A stretch of 43,640 nt of DNA from Omnitrophica bacterium GWA2_41_15 (lineage in GTDB: Bacteria; Omnitrophota; Gorgyraeia; Gygaellales; Profunditerraquicolaceae). The translations under genes were made by a program, and so were the position numbers. How positions within the stretch are numbered: the stretch's first letter is position 1; the number at the start of each line of letters is the position of its first letter. The stretch is taken from assembly GCA_919902045.1 (NCBI GenBank), contig CAKKSP010000031.1, forward strand, positions 1 through 43,640, in the 5' to 3' direction. Of this stretch, positions 10,499-18,855 are shown piece by piece. Below the pieces are notes generated by a model. The model was not told where the DNA came from. It was given only the letters and a program-made list of their open reading frames with translations, and ran no database searches.

Positions 10499-11830
10499 TT
10501 AATTAATATTCTTCAAAAACGACGGTATGCCTGCTGCTTCTTTTGGCCCGACGATAACTTCCCATCCGGATTGCTCCTGAAGGTCACCGCTCATTACCGC
10601 CAGATATCCCGGAATAATAATGGATTTTTTTGATACCGAGGCCTCAACTTCAAACTTCTTCATTGCTTCGGTGATCTTTTCAGCGTTAAATTTTTCCGCT
10701 GCCCAGGCGGTAAGCACTGACATGCCTTCAGTATCTACGCTTAAAATATAGGAAGGAATTTTACTCGCCTCTACTTCTCCCAAAACCGTGTAATAAGAAA
10801 GTGAGAAGTTCGTAGTCACAAGTAACGGAGAGTTTTTATCGGTTTTGCCTATAGGATAAAGCTTTGGCTCAATTTGCAGGGGTTTCTGCGGATCAGTATA
10901 AATATTCTGACGCAACGTCAATAAAGAAAGAACGCACGCGGGATCAAAATGATTTAACAAAACAATTCCGGCATATTTAGAAATATAGGTTGCCGCTTCT
11001 TCTGTTTGCGCATAATTATCGGATTCAGAGGTTATGGTTAAAAAAGGATAACCCAGGCTGCGTTGAGATTTTTTTAAAGAAAGACTGCGCACTTGTGTTA
11101 AATCCAAGATTTTTTGCGCTACCGGTTTAAGGCCGGTATCAACTACTATCTCTTCAATTCCTTCTTTAGCAAGCGTCTGAGTCAACTCTGATAAAGAAGA
11201 AATATCATTACTCTCTGCAACTACCGGAACTTTAAACTCTTTAATCACTGGTAATAGGCTGGATAGATTCTCTTTTGTAATCTTATAAACCAGGGGCCTA
11301 CGGCCAGATGACAAAACAAGCGCTTCTTTAAGAGCAACCGGATCCTGGCTCATTAAAACTAAGTTAAGCTTTGTGTTTGCTAAAACAATTTTTAAGGCAT
11401 CAATGAATCTTGATTTAGCCTTCTCCTGTTTTAAGGCAATTAAATCTACGGAAAGATGCTGGCCAACACGCTCTAATTGGAAATTATTTATAAGAGCAAC
11501 TTTCTTTTTCAGCTCCTCGTCAGATAAACTATCCTTTAAAATAAAACCTATCCCGCAAGGATGGTGAAATTTCTCTTCATGGCGAAAAAGCACGGTCTCA
11601 TTACCTATTTGAAGTTTTGACTCACCCTCACCTACCGTTATTAATCTTATCGGGGGAAGGCTTGAAGCCTCAAGCCGAACTTTAGATTCAGGGCTCAGAT
11701 AAGGGCATTTTTCAATACTTATTGATTTTTTTGCAAGCTGCATGGCAAAAGCAAGACAAGTCGCAAATCCGCATTCACGGCAGTTTGTTTTAGGTAGAAG
11801 CTTATAAATGTCTAATCCGGAAAGTGCCAT
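10499..11830 (-). CDS. acsC: Corrinoid iron-sulfur protein large subunit (acetyl-CoA synthase gamma)
   Basis: N-terminal 4Fe-4S motif LPKTNCRECGFATCLAFAMQLAKKSISIEKCPYLS plus TIM barrel and corrinoid domain. Confidence 0.92.
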   Translation of the reverse strand: MALSGLDIYKLLPKTNCRECGFATCLAFAMQLAKKSISIEKCPYLSPESKVRLEASSLPPIRLITVGEGESKLQIGNETVLFRHEEKFHHPCGIGFILKDSLSDEELKKKVALINNFQLERVGQHLSVDLIALKQEKAKSRFIDALKIVLANTKLNLVLMSQDPVALKEALVLSSGRRPLVYKITKENLSSLLPVIKEFKVPVVAESNDISSLSELTQTLAKEGIEEIVVDTGLKPVAQKILDLTQVRSLSLKKSQRSLGYPFLTITSESDNYAQTEEAATYISKYAGIVLLNHFDPACVLSLLTLRQNIYTDPQKPLQIEPKLYPIGKTDKNSPLLVTTNFSLSYYTVLGEVEASKIPSYILSVDTEGMSVLTAWAAEKFNAEKITEAMKKFEVEASVSKKSIIIPGYLAVMSGDLQEQSGWEVIVGPKEAAGIPSFLKNIN

Positions 11831-11845
11831 ACTAGGTCCTCGGTT

Positions 11846-12271
11846 TTAAATACTGGCTATAGATTCAATAAATAACTCGCTAATCTTTTTTGTTTTATAT
11901 ATCTTTTTGGCAAGAAGCTCGCTTTCTTTATGCGTTTTAACCATCTCCAGAGAATTCAATAGATCTTTTGTAAGGTCGATACTGATTTTACGGCCTTTTT
12001 TATTTTCAATAATTTCAATATGTATATTCCTGGCATTAAATTTTTCGATATTTCCTTTTCCATAAGTAGCTCCGGTAGATAATTGCAAGCCGTCTATCAA
12101 GCAGGATTTGGGTTTTTTTGTTGCTCCCCAGACTTTAACCTGCATTCCAAAATATTTTTTTGCCTTTAATTTTTTAATTGCGTGCTCACCGGCTAATATC
12201 CCGATAACTAAATACGGGCCTAAGTGGCCGTGAAATTTTATTGCTTCGCTTAGTTTAATTTTATGTTCCAT
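11846..12271 (-). CDS. FmdE family protein (formylmethanofuran dehydrogenase subunit E-like)
   Basis: AIKFHGHLGPYLVIGILAGEHAIKKL; CLIDGLQLSTGATYGKGNI. Confidence 0.85.
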   Translation of the reverse strand: MEHKIKLSEAIKFHGHLGPYLVIGILAGEHAIKKLKAKKYFGMQVKVWGATKKPKSCLIDGLQLSTGATYGKGNIEKFNARNIHIEIIENKKGRKISIDLTKDLLNSLEMVKTHKESELLAKKIYKTKKISELFIESIASI

Positions 12272-12301
12272 TGGCTTACAGGGACACTTTTCGTATTATC
12301 C

Positions 12302-12327
12302 GTAGGGCAGGTTTAAACCTGCCCTAC
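12302..12327. repeat. Palindrome family 2, copy 1
   Basis: GTAGGGCAGGTTTAAACCTGCCCTAC. Confidence 0.9.
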
Positions 12328-12993
12328 CTTTGGCTTATTAATTAAACTCGCAAAATACCCTGCCCCAAAACCATTATCTATGTTCATTACTGCCACGCCG
12401 GGAGAACAGCCGTTTAGCATTGTTAGGAGCGCGGCCAGGCCCTTAAAACTTGCTCCGTATCCGCAGCTCGTAGGCACTGCAACAACCGGCACGCTTACTA
12501 AACCGCTCACGAGGCTAGCCAATGCCCCTTCCATACCAGCCACAACAATTACCACTCTTGCTTTGCGTATCTTTTCAATATGATGCATCAGACGGTGAAC
12601 GCCTGCTACTCCTACATCGTAAAATTTTTCTACTTGATTACCCATTGCCTCGAGCGTACAAACCGCTTCTTCTGCAATCGGCATATCTGCAGTTCCAGCG
12701 CTTAAAACCGCGACTAAACCACAAGGAGTATTCTTTTTTGCCAGGCGCCAGGCAATTTTAGCCTTAGGATTATATTTTAAGGAAGGAAAAAATTTTTTAA
12801 GATAACGTTGCGTATCTATTTCAAGTTTAGTCAGTAAAAGATCTTGTTTATTTTTAATAAATGCCCTGCAAATCTGTTTGAGTTGGCCTTTTTCTTTTCC
12901 CCGGCAATAAATTACTTCAGGATACCCTTTACGCTCTTGACGAGCAGTATCTATCTTGGCAAAACCTAATTCACAAAATCCTTTTTTTGCCAT
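12313..12993 (-). CDS. larB: Nickel pincer cofactor biosynthesis protein LarB (PurE-like)
   Basis: AVLSAGTADMPIAEEAVCTLEAMGNQVEKFYDVGVAGVHRLMHHIEKI; AGMEGALASLVSGLVSVPVVAVPTSCGYGASFKGLAALLTMLNGCSPGVAVMNIDNGFGAGY. Confidence 0.93.
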   Translation of the reverse strand: MAKKGFCELGFAKIDTARQERKGYPEVIYCRGKEKGQLKQICRAFIKNKQDLLLTKLEIDTQRYLKKFFPSLKYNPKAKIAWRLAKKNTPCGLVAVLSAGTADMPIAEEAVCTLEAMGNQVEKFYDVGVAGVHRLMHHIEKIRKARVVIVVAGMEGALASLVSGLVSVPVVAVPTSCGYGASFKGLAALLTMLNGCSPGVAVMNIDNGFGAGYFASLINKPKVGQV

Positions 12994-13002
12994 CGGGATT
13001 TT

Positions 13003-13335
13003 TTATGGGGATTGGCTGCCTTTGAATATGACAACGAGCAAAACAATTATCGTAATCGTACACAAAAGATAAAAATCATTAAAATAAATAAAATCAAACA
13101 GCTTATCGCCCAGAGGATATTTACCGGCAGTACCTTCTTTTGCCAGATCCGGGCGAAAATTCCGGCGGTACTCTTCAATCTGCTCTTTTTTAAAACGTAA
13201 GTATACTCCGGCAATTTTATAAGCAGGGATGGTCCCATTTTCTGAAAGATCCATTACTTCCCGTTCGGAAACCCCTAACATAAGAGAAACATCCCGTATC
13301 GTTATCAATTTTTCTTCTTTAGCGGATTTTGTCAT
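13003..13335 (-). CDS. HTH (excisionase/MerR-like) protein with C-terminal TM helix
   Basis: LITIRDVSLMLGVSEREVMDLSENGTIPAYKIAGVYLRFKKEQIEEY followed by YLLCTITIIVLLVVIFKG. Confidence 0.75.
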   Translation of the reverse strand: MTKSAKEEKLITIRDVSLMLGVSEREVMDLSENGTIPAYKIAGVYLRFKKEQIEEYRRNFRPDLAKEGTAGKYPLGDKLFDFIYFNDFYLLCTITIIVLLVVIFKGSQSP

Positions 13336-13344
13336 AGATAAAGT

Positions 13345-13851
13345 TTAATGGCTGATTTTACCCTGTGCAATCCAGGTATCAATCGCCTTACGTTCAAATT
13401 TAAAATTTTCTCCCTCTTTAACCGAAGGAATGCGGCCGGTATTAGCCAGATCCATTAATGAATTAAGCTCTACTTCCAGATATCGCGACAGCTCATCCGC
13501 AGACATTAAATCATGCAACATCTGGCAATGACCTTCAAAGATGGCGCCCTCTGTAACATTAAGCCGCGCCGGCATTATTTCTCCCTCAACTATAGCAGTA
13601 GGTAGCAATGTCAGGCGCTCGCGCGCTATAATTCTACCCTTGACTCTTCCCCCTACAATTACATTATCTCCGATTATATCGGCATTTACTACTGCTTGCT
13701 GGCTTATAGTCAAATTACCGCGTGTTTCCAGGTTTCCTTCAAATTTTCCGTTGATACGTAAAGAAACCGGATCCCTAAAACTAAGGTTTCCCTGCATAGA
13801 GGCGTCAACATCCATAATCTTCTCGTCATGCTTTTTCTTACTGAATGCCAT
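13345..13851 (-). CDS. Bactofilin with C-terminal excisionase-like HTH domain
   Basis: Bactofilin core SLRINGKFEGNLETRGNLTISQQAVVNADIIGDNVIVGGRVKGRIIARERLTLLPTAIVEGEI, then LMSADELSRYLEVELNSLMDLANTGRIPSVKEGENFKFERKAIDTWI. Confidence 0.85.
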   Translation of the reverse strand: MAFSKKKHDEKIMDVDASMQGNLSFRDPVSLRINGKFEGNLETRGNLTISQQAVVNADIIGDNVIVGGRVKGRIIARERLTLLPTAIVEGEIMPARLNVTEGAIFEGHCQMLHDLMSADELSRYLEVELNSLMDLANTGRIPSVKEGENFKFERKAIDTWIAQGKISH

Positions 13852-13862
13852 AGGGGTTCCTC

Positions 13863-14294
13863 CTATCTTCCAAAAACCCTCGTTTCAAGATAGCGTAGGA
13901 AAAATAACGCCATTAATGTAAAAATAGTGGCTATAATTCCTCCGCTGTAAAACCCGCAACCTACTGCAAGGCCAATACCTGAAACCACCCATAAGCTTGC
14001 CGCGGTTGTTAACCCTTGGACACCTGCATTATTACGCATAATCGCTCCCGCGCCTAAAAAACCAATACCGGTAATCACTCCGGCGGCTATACGGGTAGGA
14101 TCAAGCGCTACTTTGTCTTTATATATATCAAAAACGTATAACGATGTCAACATAATAAGGCAGGAACCAACACTAACTAAGATATGCGTGCGTAATCCCG
14201 CATTTCTTCCGCGCCATTGCCGCTCAAGGCCAATAAGCCCGCTCAAAATAGTAGCAACCCCCATACGAAGAGTAATAGAAAATACGCTAAACAT
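13863..14294 (-). CDS. MgtC/SapB family protein
   Basis: ILSGLIGLERQWRGRNAGLRTHILVSVGSCLIML; RIAAGVITGIGFLGAGAIMR. Confidence 0.93.
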   Translation of the reverse strand: MFSVFSITLRMGVATILSGLIGLERQWRGRNAGLRTHILVSVGSCLIMLTSLYVFDIYKDKVALDPTRIAAGVITGIGFLGAGAIMRNNAGVQGLTTAASLWVVSGIGLAVGCGFYSGGIIATIFTLMALFFLRYLETRVFGR

Positions 14295-14313
14295 GTTTCC
14301 TCCAATCTTTCAA

Positions 14314-15309
14314 CTAATCTAAATTAACCCCCAGATCTAAACCGCTTCTCTTACCCTTACGAAAAAGATGATAACCAAAACCTGCTACCATAGCCGCATT
14401 ATCCATGCATAAAGATTTTGAAGGAAAAATTACTTCTATTCTACTTTTAACTACAGAAGCCTGAAATTTTTTCCGTAAATAATTATTTGCTGCTACTCCG
14501 CCGCCTACTACCAGGCGTTTTGTCTTTTTTAATTTACAGGCTGCCAGGGATTTTTCAACAAGAACATTACATACTGATTCCTGAAAAGACGCCGCAATGT
14601 CACGGGTAACGGGTAACGGGCAACGGGTAACGCACCCCGTATCCCGAACATAATACAACACCGCAGTCTTTATCCCGCTAAAACTAAAATCGAATATTCC
14701 TTTCGTATTGCTACAACGGAATTTTATCGCCTTAGGATCACCCTTAACTGCCGCCTGTTCAATCACCGGCCCTCCGGGATACCCAAGACCAAGAATCTTT
14801 GCCACCTTATCAAATGCCTCTCCGCAAGCATCATCATGAGTTGAGCCCAATAACTTTATTTTATCGTAATCATCTACTTCATAAAGGCTGGTATGCCCTC
14901 CTGAAACTAATAATGCCGTAAAAGGAAATTTAACAGTTACGCCTTCAAGAAATCCTGCAAAAATATGGCTCTCAAGATGGTTTACTCCGATGATTGGTTT
15001 ATCTAAAGCCATACTTAAAGATTTAGCAAAAGAAATTCCTACTACAAGCGAGCCTAACAACCCCGGGCCGCAAGTTACACTAATCAACCCGATATCCTTA
15101 AGTTTAAGCTTTGCTTCGCTAAGCGCAGATTCTACTACCGCAGTTATAGATTCAAGATGCTTACGCGAGGCAATTTCAGGGATCACCCCGCCGTATTTTT
15201 GGTGGAATTTAAGGCTTGAAGAAATAACATTAGAAAGGATCTTCTTGCCGTCTTTCACAACAGAGGCAGCTGTCTCATCACAAGAACTTTCAATTCCTAA
15301 AACATTCAT
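14314..15309 (-). CDS. tsaD: tRNA N6-adenosine threonylcarbamoyltransferase TsaD
   Basis: VLGIESSCDETAASVV, GVNHLESHI, LLVSGGHTSLY, VVGGGVAANNYLR, DNAAMVAGFG. Confidence 0.96.
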   Translation of the reverse strand: MNVLGIESSCDETAASVVKDGKKILSNVISSSLKFHQKYGGVIPEIASRKHLESITAVVESALSEAKLKLKDIGLISVTCGPGLLGSLVVGISFAKSLSMALDKPIIGVNHLESHIFAGFLEGVTVKFPFTALLVSGGHTSLYEVDDYDKIKLLGSTHDDACGEAFDKVAKILGLGYPGGPVIEQAAVKGDPKAIKFRCSNTKGIFDFSFSGIKTAVLYYVRDTGCVTRCPLPVTRDIAASFQESVCNVLVEKSLAACKLKKTKRLVVGGGVAANNYLRKKFQASVVKSRIEVIFPSKSLCMDNAAMVAGFGYHLFRKGKRSGLDLGVNLD

Positions 15310-15321
15310 AAGTGTCCCCTG

Positions 15322-16110
15322 TTAGCCTGTTATCTCCGAAACAAAAACAAACTTGTACCCCTCTTTTTCCATTGCCGGCAGCATCTCTTTAAGCACAGCT
15401 AATGTATTTTTACGGTCATGGCCAATACCTACGGCATTCCCATACATCCGGGCGCGCATTTTTAACTTATAAAGCTGGCCGCGGATATATTCCGGATCAC
15501 TGTTATTATCTAAAAATATATTCCGCTTTACAGCAGGCAAACCGGCAAGCCTTGCTTTCTCAATCACTACAGAATTGCCTGTAACATAACTATCTAAAAA
15601 ATATAATTTTCTTTTTTTAAGCTCCTTAAGAATCGTTTCCATCGTAGGCCCATCCGACGTAGCTTTTGAACCCATATGATTTGAAACACCCCTTGCAAAT
15701 AATACGCTATCCAGGTCATTATTTAATATCTCCAGGATCTTAGAACCGGGCATCGCAGTAAGTAAAGTATTATTTTCAAGCCGATATTTTTCATTCGGCT
15801 CCATAGGTAGATGTAGGATTATCTCTTTATTACTTTGATGCAAAAACCGCGCTACTTCCTGCGAATAAGGTAAATTAGGTAATATCGCTGCAGTAAACGG
15901 CTGGCGGATTGATTTTGCAATGGGGATATTATTAAGATTATACCCCCAATCATCAAGCACAATGGCGATTTTACCTTTTAAGACAGCAGCTTTTGGGGCC
16001 TTTATAGCAGGAGTGATCTTTTTTCGCTTTTGAAAAATTACAATCAATACCGTACTTTCAATTACAACTATTACAAGCAGAATAAAAATCGCGATCCAAT
16101 ATTTTTTCAT
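15322..16110 (-). CDS. Divergent polysaccharide deacetylase family protein
   Basis: N-terminal TM; KIAIVLDDWGYNLNN, AILPNLPYSQEVARFLHQSNKEIILHLPMEP, NHMGSKAT. Confidence 0.88.
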   Translation of the reverse strand: MKKYWIAIFILLVIVVIESTVLIVIFQKRKKITPAIKAPKAAVLKGKIAIVLDDWGYNLNNIPIAKSIRQPFTAAILPNLPYSQEVARFLHQSNKEIILHLPMEPNEKYRLENNTLLTAMPGSKILEILNNDLDSVLFARGVSNHMGSKATSDGPTMETILKELKKRKLYFLDSYVTGNSVVIEKARLAGLPAVKRNIFLDNNSDPEYIRGQLYKLKMRARMYGNAVGIGHDRKNTLAVLKEMLPAMEKEGYKFVFVSEITG

Positions 16111-16116
16111 CTATGG

Positions 16117-17379
16117 TTATTTGCTGCGATAAATCCTTATTGCCTTAATCGCATCTATGGCATGCATCAGCTGGTTATCCGATTTATAATCAAACGCATC
16201 TTTTTCTTTTGATTTCGTTTCCACCTTTTGAAAAGCTTCTTCTTTTATTTTTTCTTCTTCAATATCAGAAACTTTTAATTGCTTAATCAAACCATCCTCA
16301 ACTACGATATCCGGCATCACACCCTTACCATGGATCTCTTTACCGGAAGGAGTAAAATATTTACTGGTTGTCAGCCTTAATGCCGAACCATCGCTTAATG
16401 GCACTATCGTCTGCACTGATCCTTTACCAAATGATTTAATGCCAATAACCACGGCACGCTTGTAATCCTGAAGGCAAGCAGCAAGTATCTCGCTTCCGGA
16501 AGCAGACCCTTCATTTATCAATATTGCCACGGGTAAATCAAGAATAGGAGCATTTGCGTGGCTTACAAACTCCAGATTTTGAATCGATTTACGGCCTTTT
16601 GTATAAACAATAAGTTTTCCTTTTTCAATAAACTGCTCACAAATCTTTACTGCCGCATCAAGCAACCCCCCGGGATTACTACGCACGTCTATAACCAAAG
16701 CGCTCATCCCTTCTTTTGTCAGCTTATCAAGCGCCTTCTTAATATCTTCCGGGGTATTTTCGCTAAATTCAACCAACCTTATATAGGCAATCCCGTCTTC
16801 AAGTATACGCACATCCTTAATATCCTTGATAACAATTATGTCACGGGCAATCTTAAATTCTAGAATCTTACTTTCTGATTCACGCAACACAGAAATATTT
16901 ACAAATTCACCCGGCTTTCCGCGCAATCTCTTAATTGCTCCGGTCATATCCATATCACGGGTAATTTCGTCATTAATTTTTACGATCTTATCTCCGGGTT
17001 TAATTCCGGCTTTCCAGGCAGGAGTATCCTCAACAGGAGTTACCACTGTAAGCAGGCCGTCTTTCATTACTATTTCAATACCCAGGCCGCCGAATTTTCC
17101 TTCTGTATCAACTTTTAACTCATTATAATCTTCCGGCTCTAAAAACTGGCTGTGCATATCAAGCGATGATAACATTCCTTTAAGCGCGCCATAGATAAGT
17201 TTTTTGGAATCTATCTCTTCGTAATAATCAGTCTGAATAATCGCTAAGGCATCAGAAAATAGCCCAACTTGTTGATAGAGTTCAGCTTTCTTCTTTTTGT
17301 TGAGCACTTCCGATAAAGCAATGCCACTTACTGTAAAAATAACTATTAAAATTGTTATAAAAATAATTTTCTTACGCAT
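16117..17379 (-). CDS. ctpA: C-terminal processing peptidase (S41 family)
   Basis: PDZ domain; VIDVRSNPGGLLDAAVKI; ILINEGSASGSEILAACLQDYKRAVVIGIKSFGKGSVQTI. Confidence 0.93.
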   Translation of the reverse strand: MRKKIIFITILIVIFTVSGIALSEVLNKKKKAELYQQVGLFSDALAIIQTDYYEEIDSKKLIYGALKGMLSSLDMHSQFLEPEDYNELKVDTEGKFGGLGIEIVMKDGLLTVVTPVEDTPAWKAGIKPGDKIVKINDEITRDMDMTGAIKRLRGKPGEFVNISVLRESESKILEFKIARDIIVIKDIKDVRILEDGIAYIRLVEFSENTPEDIKKALDKLTKEGMSALVIDVRSNPGGLLDAAVKICEQFIEKGKLIVYTKGRKSIQNLEFVSHANAPILDLPVAILINEGSASGSEILAACLQDYKRAVVIGIKSFGKGSVQTIVPLSDGSALRLTTSKYFTPSGKEIHGKGVMPDIVVEDGLIKQLKVSDIEEEKIKEEAFQKVETKSKEKDAFDYKSDNQLMHAIDAIKAIRIYRSK

Positions 17380-18805
17380 CTTTAAGTCTCCCCCGTAGAA
17401 GCTCCTGTAATATTTTAGGATTCGCTTTTCCTTTTGTCTTTTTCATTACCTGGCCAACTAAAAACATCAGGGCGTTTTCTTTACCATTTTTAAAATCCTG
17501 CACCGATTTATCATTCTCTTTAATTACTTCTTCAATTGAAATATTCAAACTTGAGGTATCGGAAATCTGAACTAAATTCTTTTCCTGGATTATTACAGAG
17601 GCCTTCTTTTTTGTATCAATCATTTCTGTGAGTACGATCTTAGCAGTAAGATGGGAAATCTTATTGCTATCTACATAATCTATAAGTTCAAGTAAATTCT
17701 CCGCAGATAAATCAAGCCCTACCAAGCGACAGTTACGGTTATTCGCCTCTGAAAGCAGCGGCCCGATTAATAAATTAGCTACTTGTTTTTTATTTTCTTT
17801 GGGATACTTACGCATGCAATCTTCAGAATATTCAGCATCTTTTTTAGAAAAAACCAGAATTCCTGCATCGTATTCACTAAGGCCAAAATCACGCATCAGG
17901 CGAACCTGCTTTTCTTTAGGTAATTCAGGAAGCGCTTTGCGGATCTCATCAACTTTTGAAAATTTAATTATAAACGGCGGTAAATCCGGATCCGGGAAAT
18001 ACCGATAATCCTTAGCTTCTCCCTTAGAACGCATAGAATATGTTTTTGATTCTTTGTCATCCCAAAGCCGGGTTTCCTGAATAATTTTTTCGCCTACTCC
18101 GAGCGCTCCAACTTGACGTTCGATTTCATAAGTTAAGGAATCACGCACAGCGCGGAAAGAATTTAAATTTTTTAACTCTGATTTTATTCCCAACTTTTCT
18201 TCGCCCTTAGGGCGCACAGAAATATTAGCATCGCAACGTAGAGAACCTTTTTCCATATCGCAGTCGGAAATATCAAGATAGCTAAGAATACTTTTTAAAT
18301 TATTCAGGTATTCGTATGCTTCCTGGGGAGAATATAAATCCGGTTCGCTTACGATTTCAAGTAACGGCATCCCGGTGCGATTAAAATCCACCAGGCTCAT
18401 CTTATCAGCGTGTATGAGTTTACCTGCATCTTCTTCTAAATGCACGCGCTTAACACGTATTCTTTTTGCGCCGCTTTCAAGTTCAATATCAACAAAGCCA
18501 TTAAGTGCAAGCGGCAAGTCATATTGCGAGATCTGATAGTTTTTAGGAAGATCGGGATAAAAATAATGTTTGCGGTCAAATTTAGTGAACTCCTGAACCT
18601 GGCAGCCCAAAGCCACTGCTACTTTAATCGCCGCATCAAGAAATGACGCATTAAGTACAGGTAAAGATCCGGGAAAACCTAGGCATACCGGGCAGACTTG
18701 TGAATTTGGCTCTGCGCCAAATTCCGTAGAACAGCCGCAAAAGGCTTTGCTTTTTGTTTTGATCTGAACGTGGACTTCTAAGCCAATTACTGGTTCGTAG
18801 TTCAT
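17372..18805 (-). CDS. gatB: Asp-tRNA(Asn)/Glu-tRNA(Gln) amidotransferase subunit B
   Basis: MNYEPVIGLEVHVQIKTKSKAFCGCSTEFGAEPNSQVCPVCLGFPGSLPVLN. Confidence 0.97.
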   Translation of the reverse strand: MNYEPVIGLEVHVQIKTKSKAFCGCSTEFGAEPNSQVCPVCLGFPGSLPVLNASFLDAAIKVAVALGCQVQEFTKFDRKHYFYPDLPKNYQISQYDLPLALNGFVDIELESGAKRIRVKRVHLEEDAGKLIHADKMSLVDFNRTGMPLLEIVSEPDLYSPQEAYEYLNNLKSILSYLDISDCDMEKGSLRCDANISVRPKGEEKLGIKSELKNLNSFRAVRDSLTYEIERQVGALGVGEKIIQETRLWDDKESKTYSMRSKGEAKDYRYFPDPDLPPFIIKFSKVDEIRKALPELPKEKQVRLMRDFGLSEYDAGILVFSKKDAEYSEDCMRKYPKENKKQVANLLIGPLLSEANNRNCRLVGLDLSAENLLELIDYVDSNKISHLTAKIVLTEMIDTKKKASVIIQEKNLVQISDTSSLNISIEEVIKENDKSVQDFKNGKENALMFLVGQVMKKTKGKANPKILQELLRGRLKDA

Positions 18806-18817
18806 AAAATTGATTTC

Positions 18818-18851
18818 GACCTACGCGGTCGGAAATTCGACCGCGTAGGTC
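18818..18851. repeat. Palindrome family 1, copy 2
   Basis: GACCTACGCGGTC GGAAATTC GACCGCGTAGGTC. Confidence 0.85.
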
Positions 18852-18855
18852 AATG

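Noticed and set aside
12313-12993. PurE (AIR carboxylase)
   Set aside because: Full-length N-terminal region and C-terminal NIDNGFGAGY motif fit LarB rather than the short PurE.
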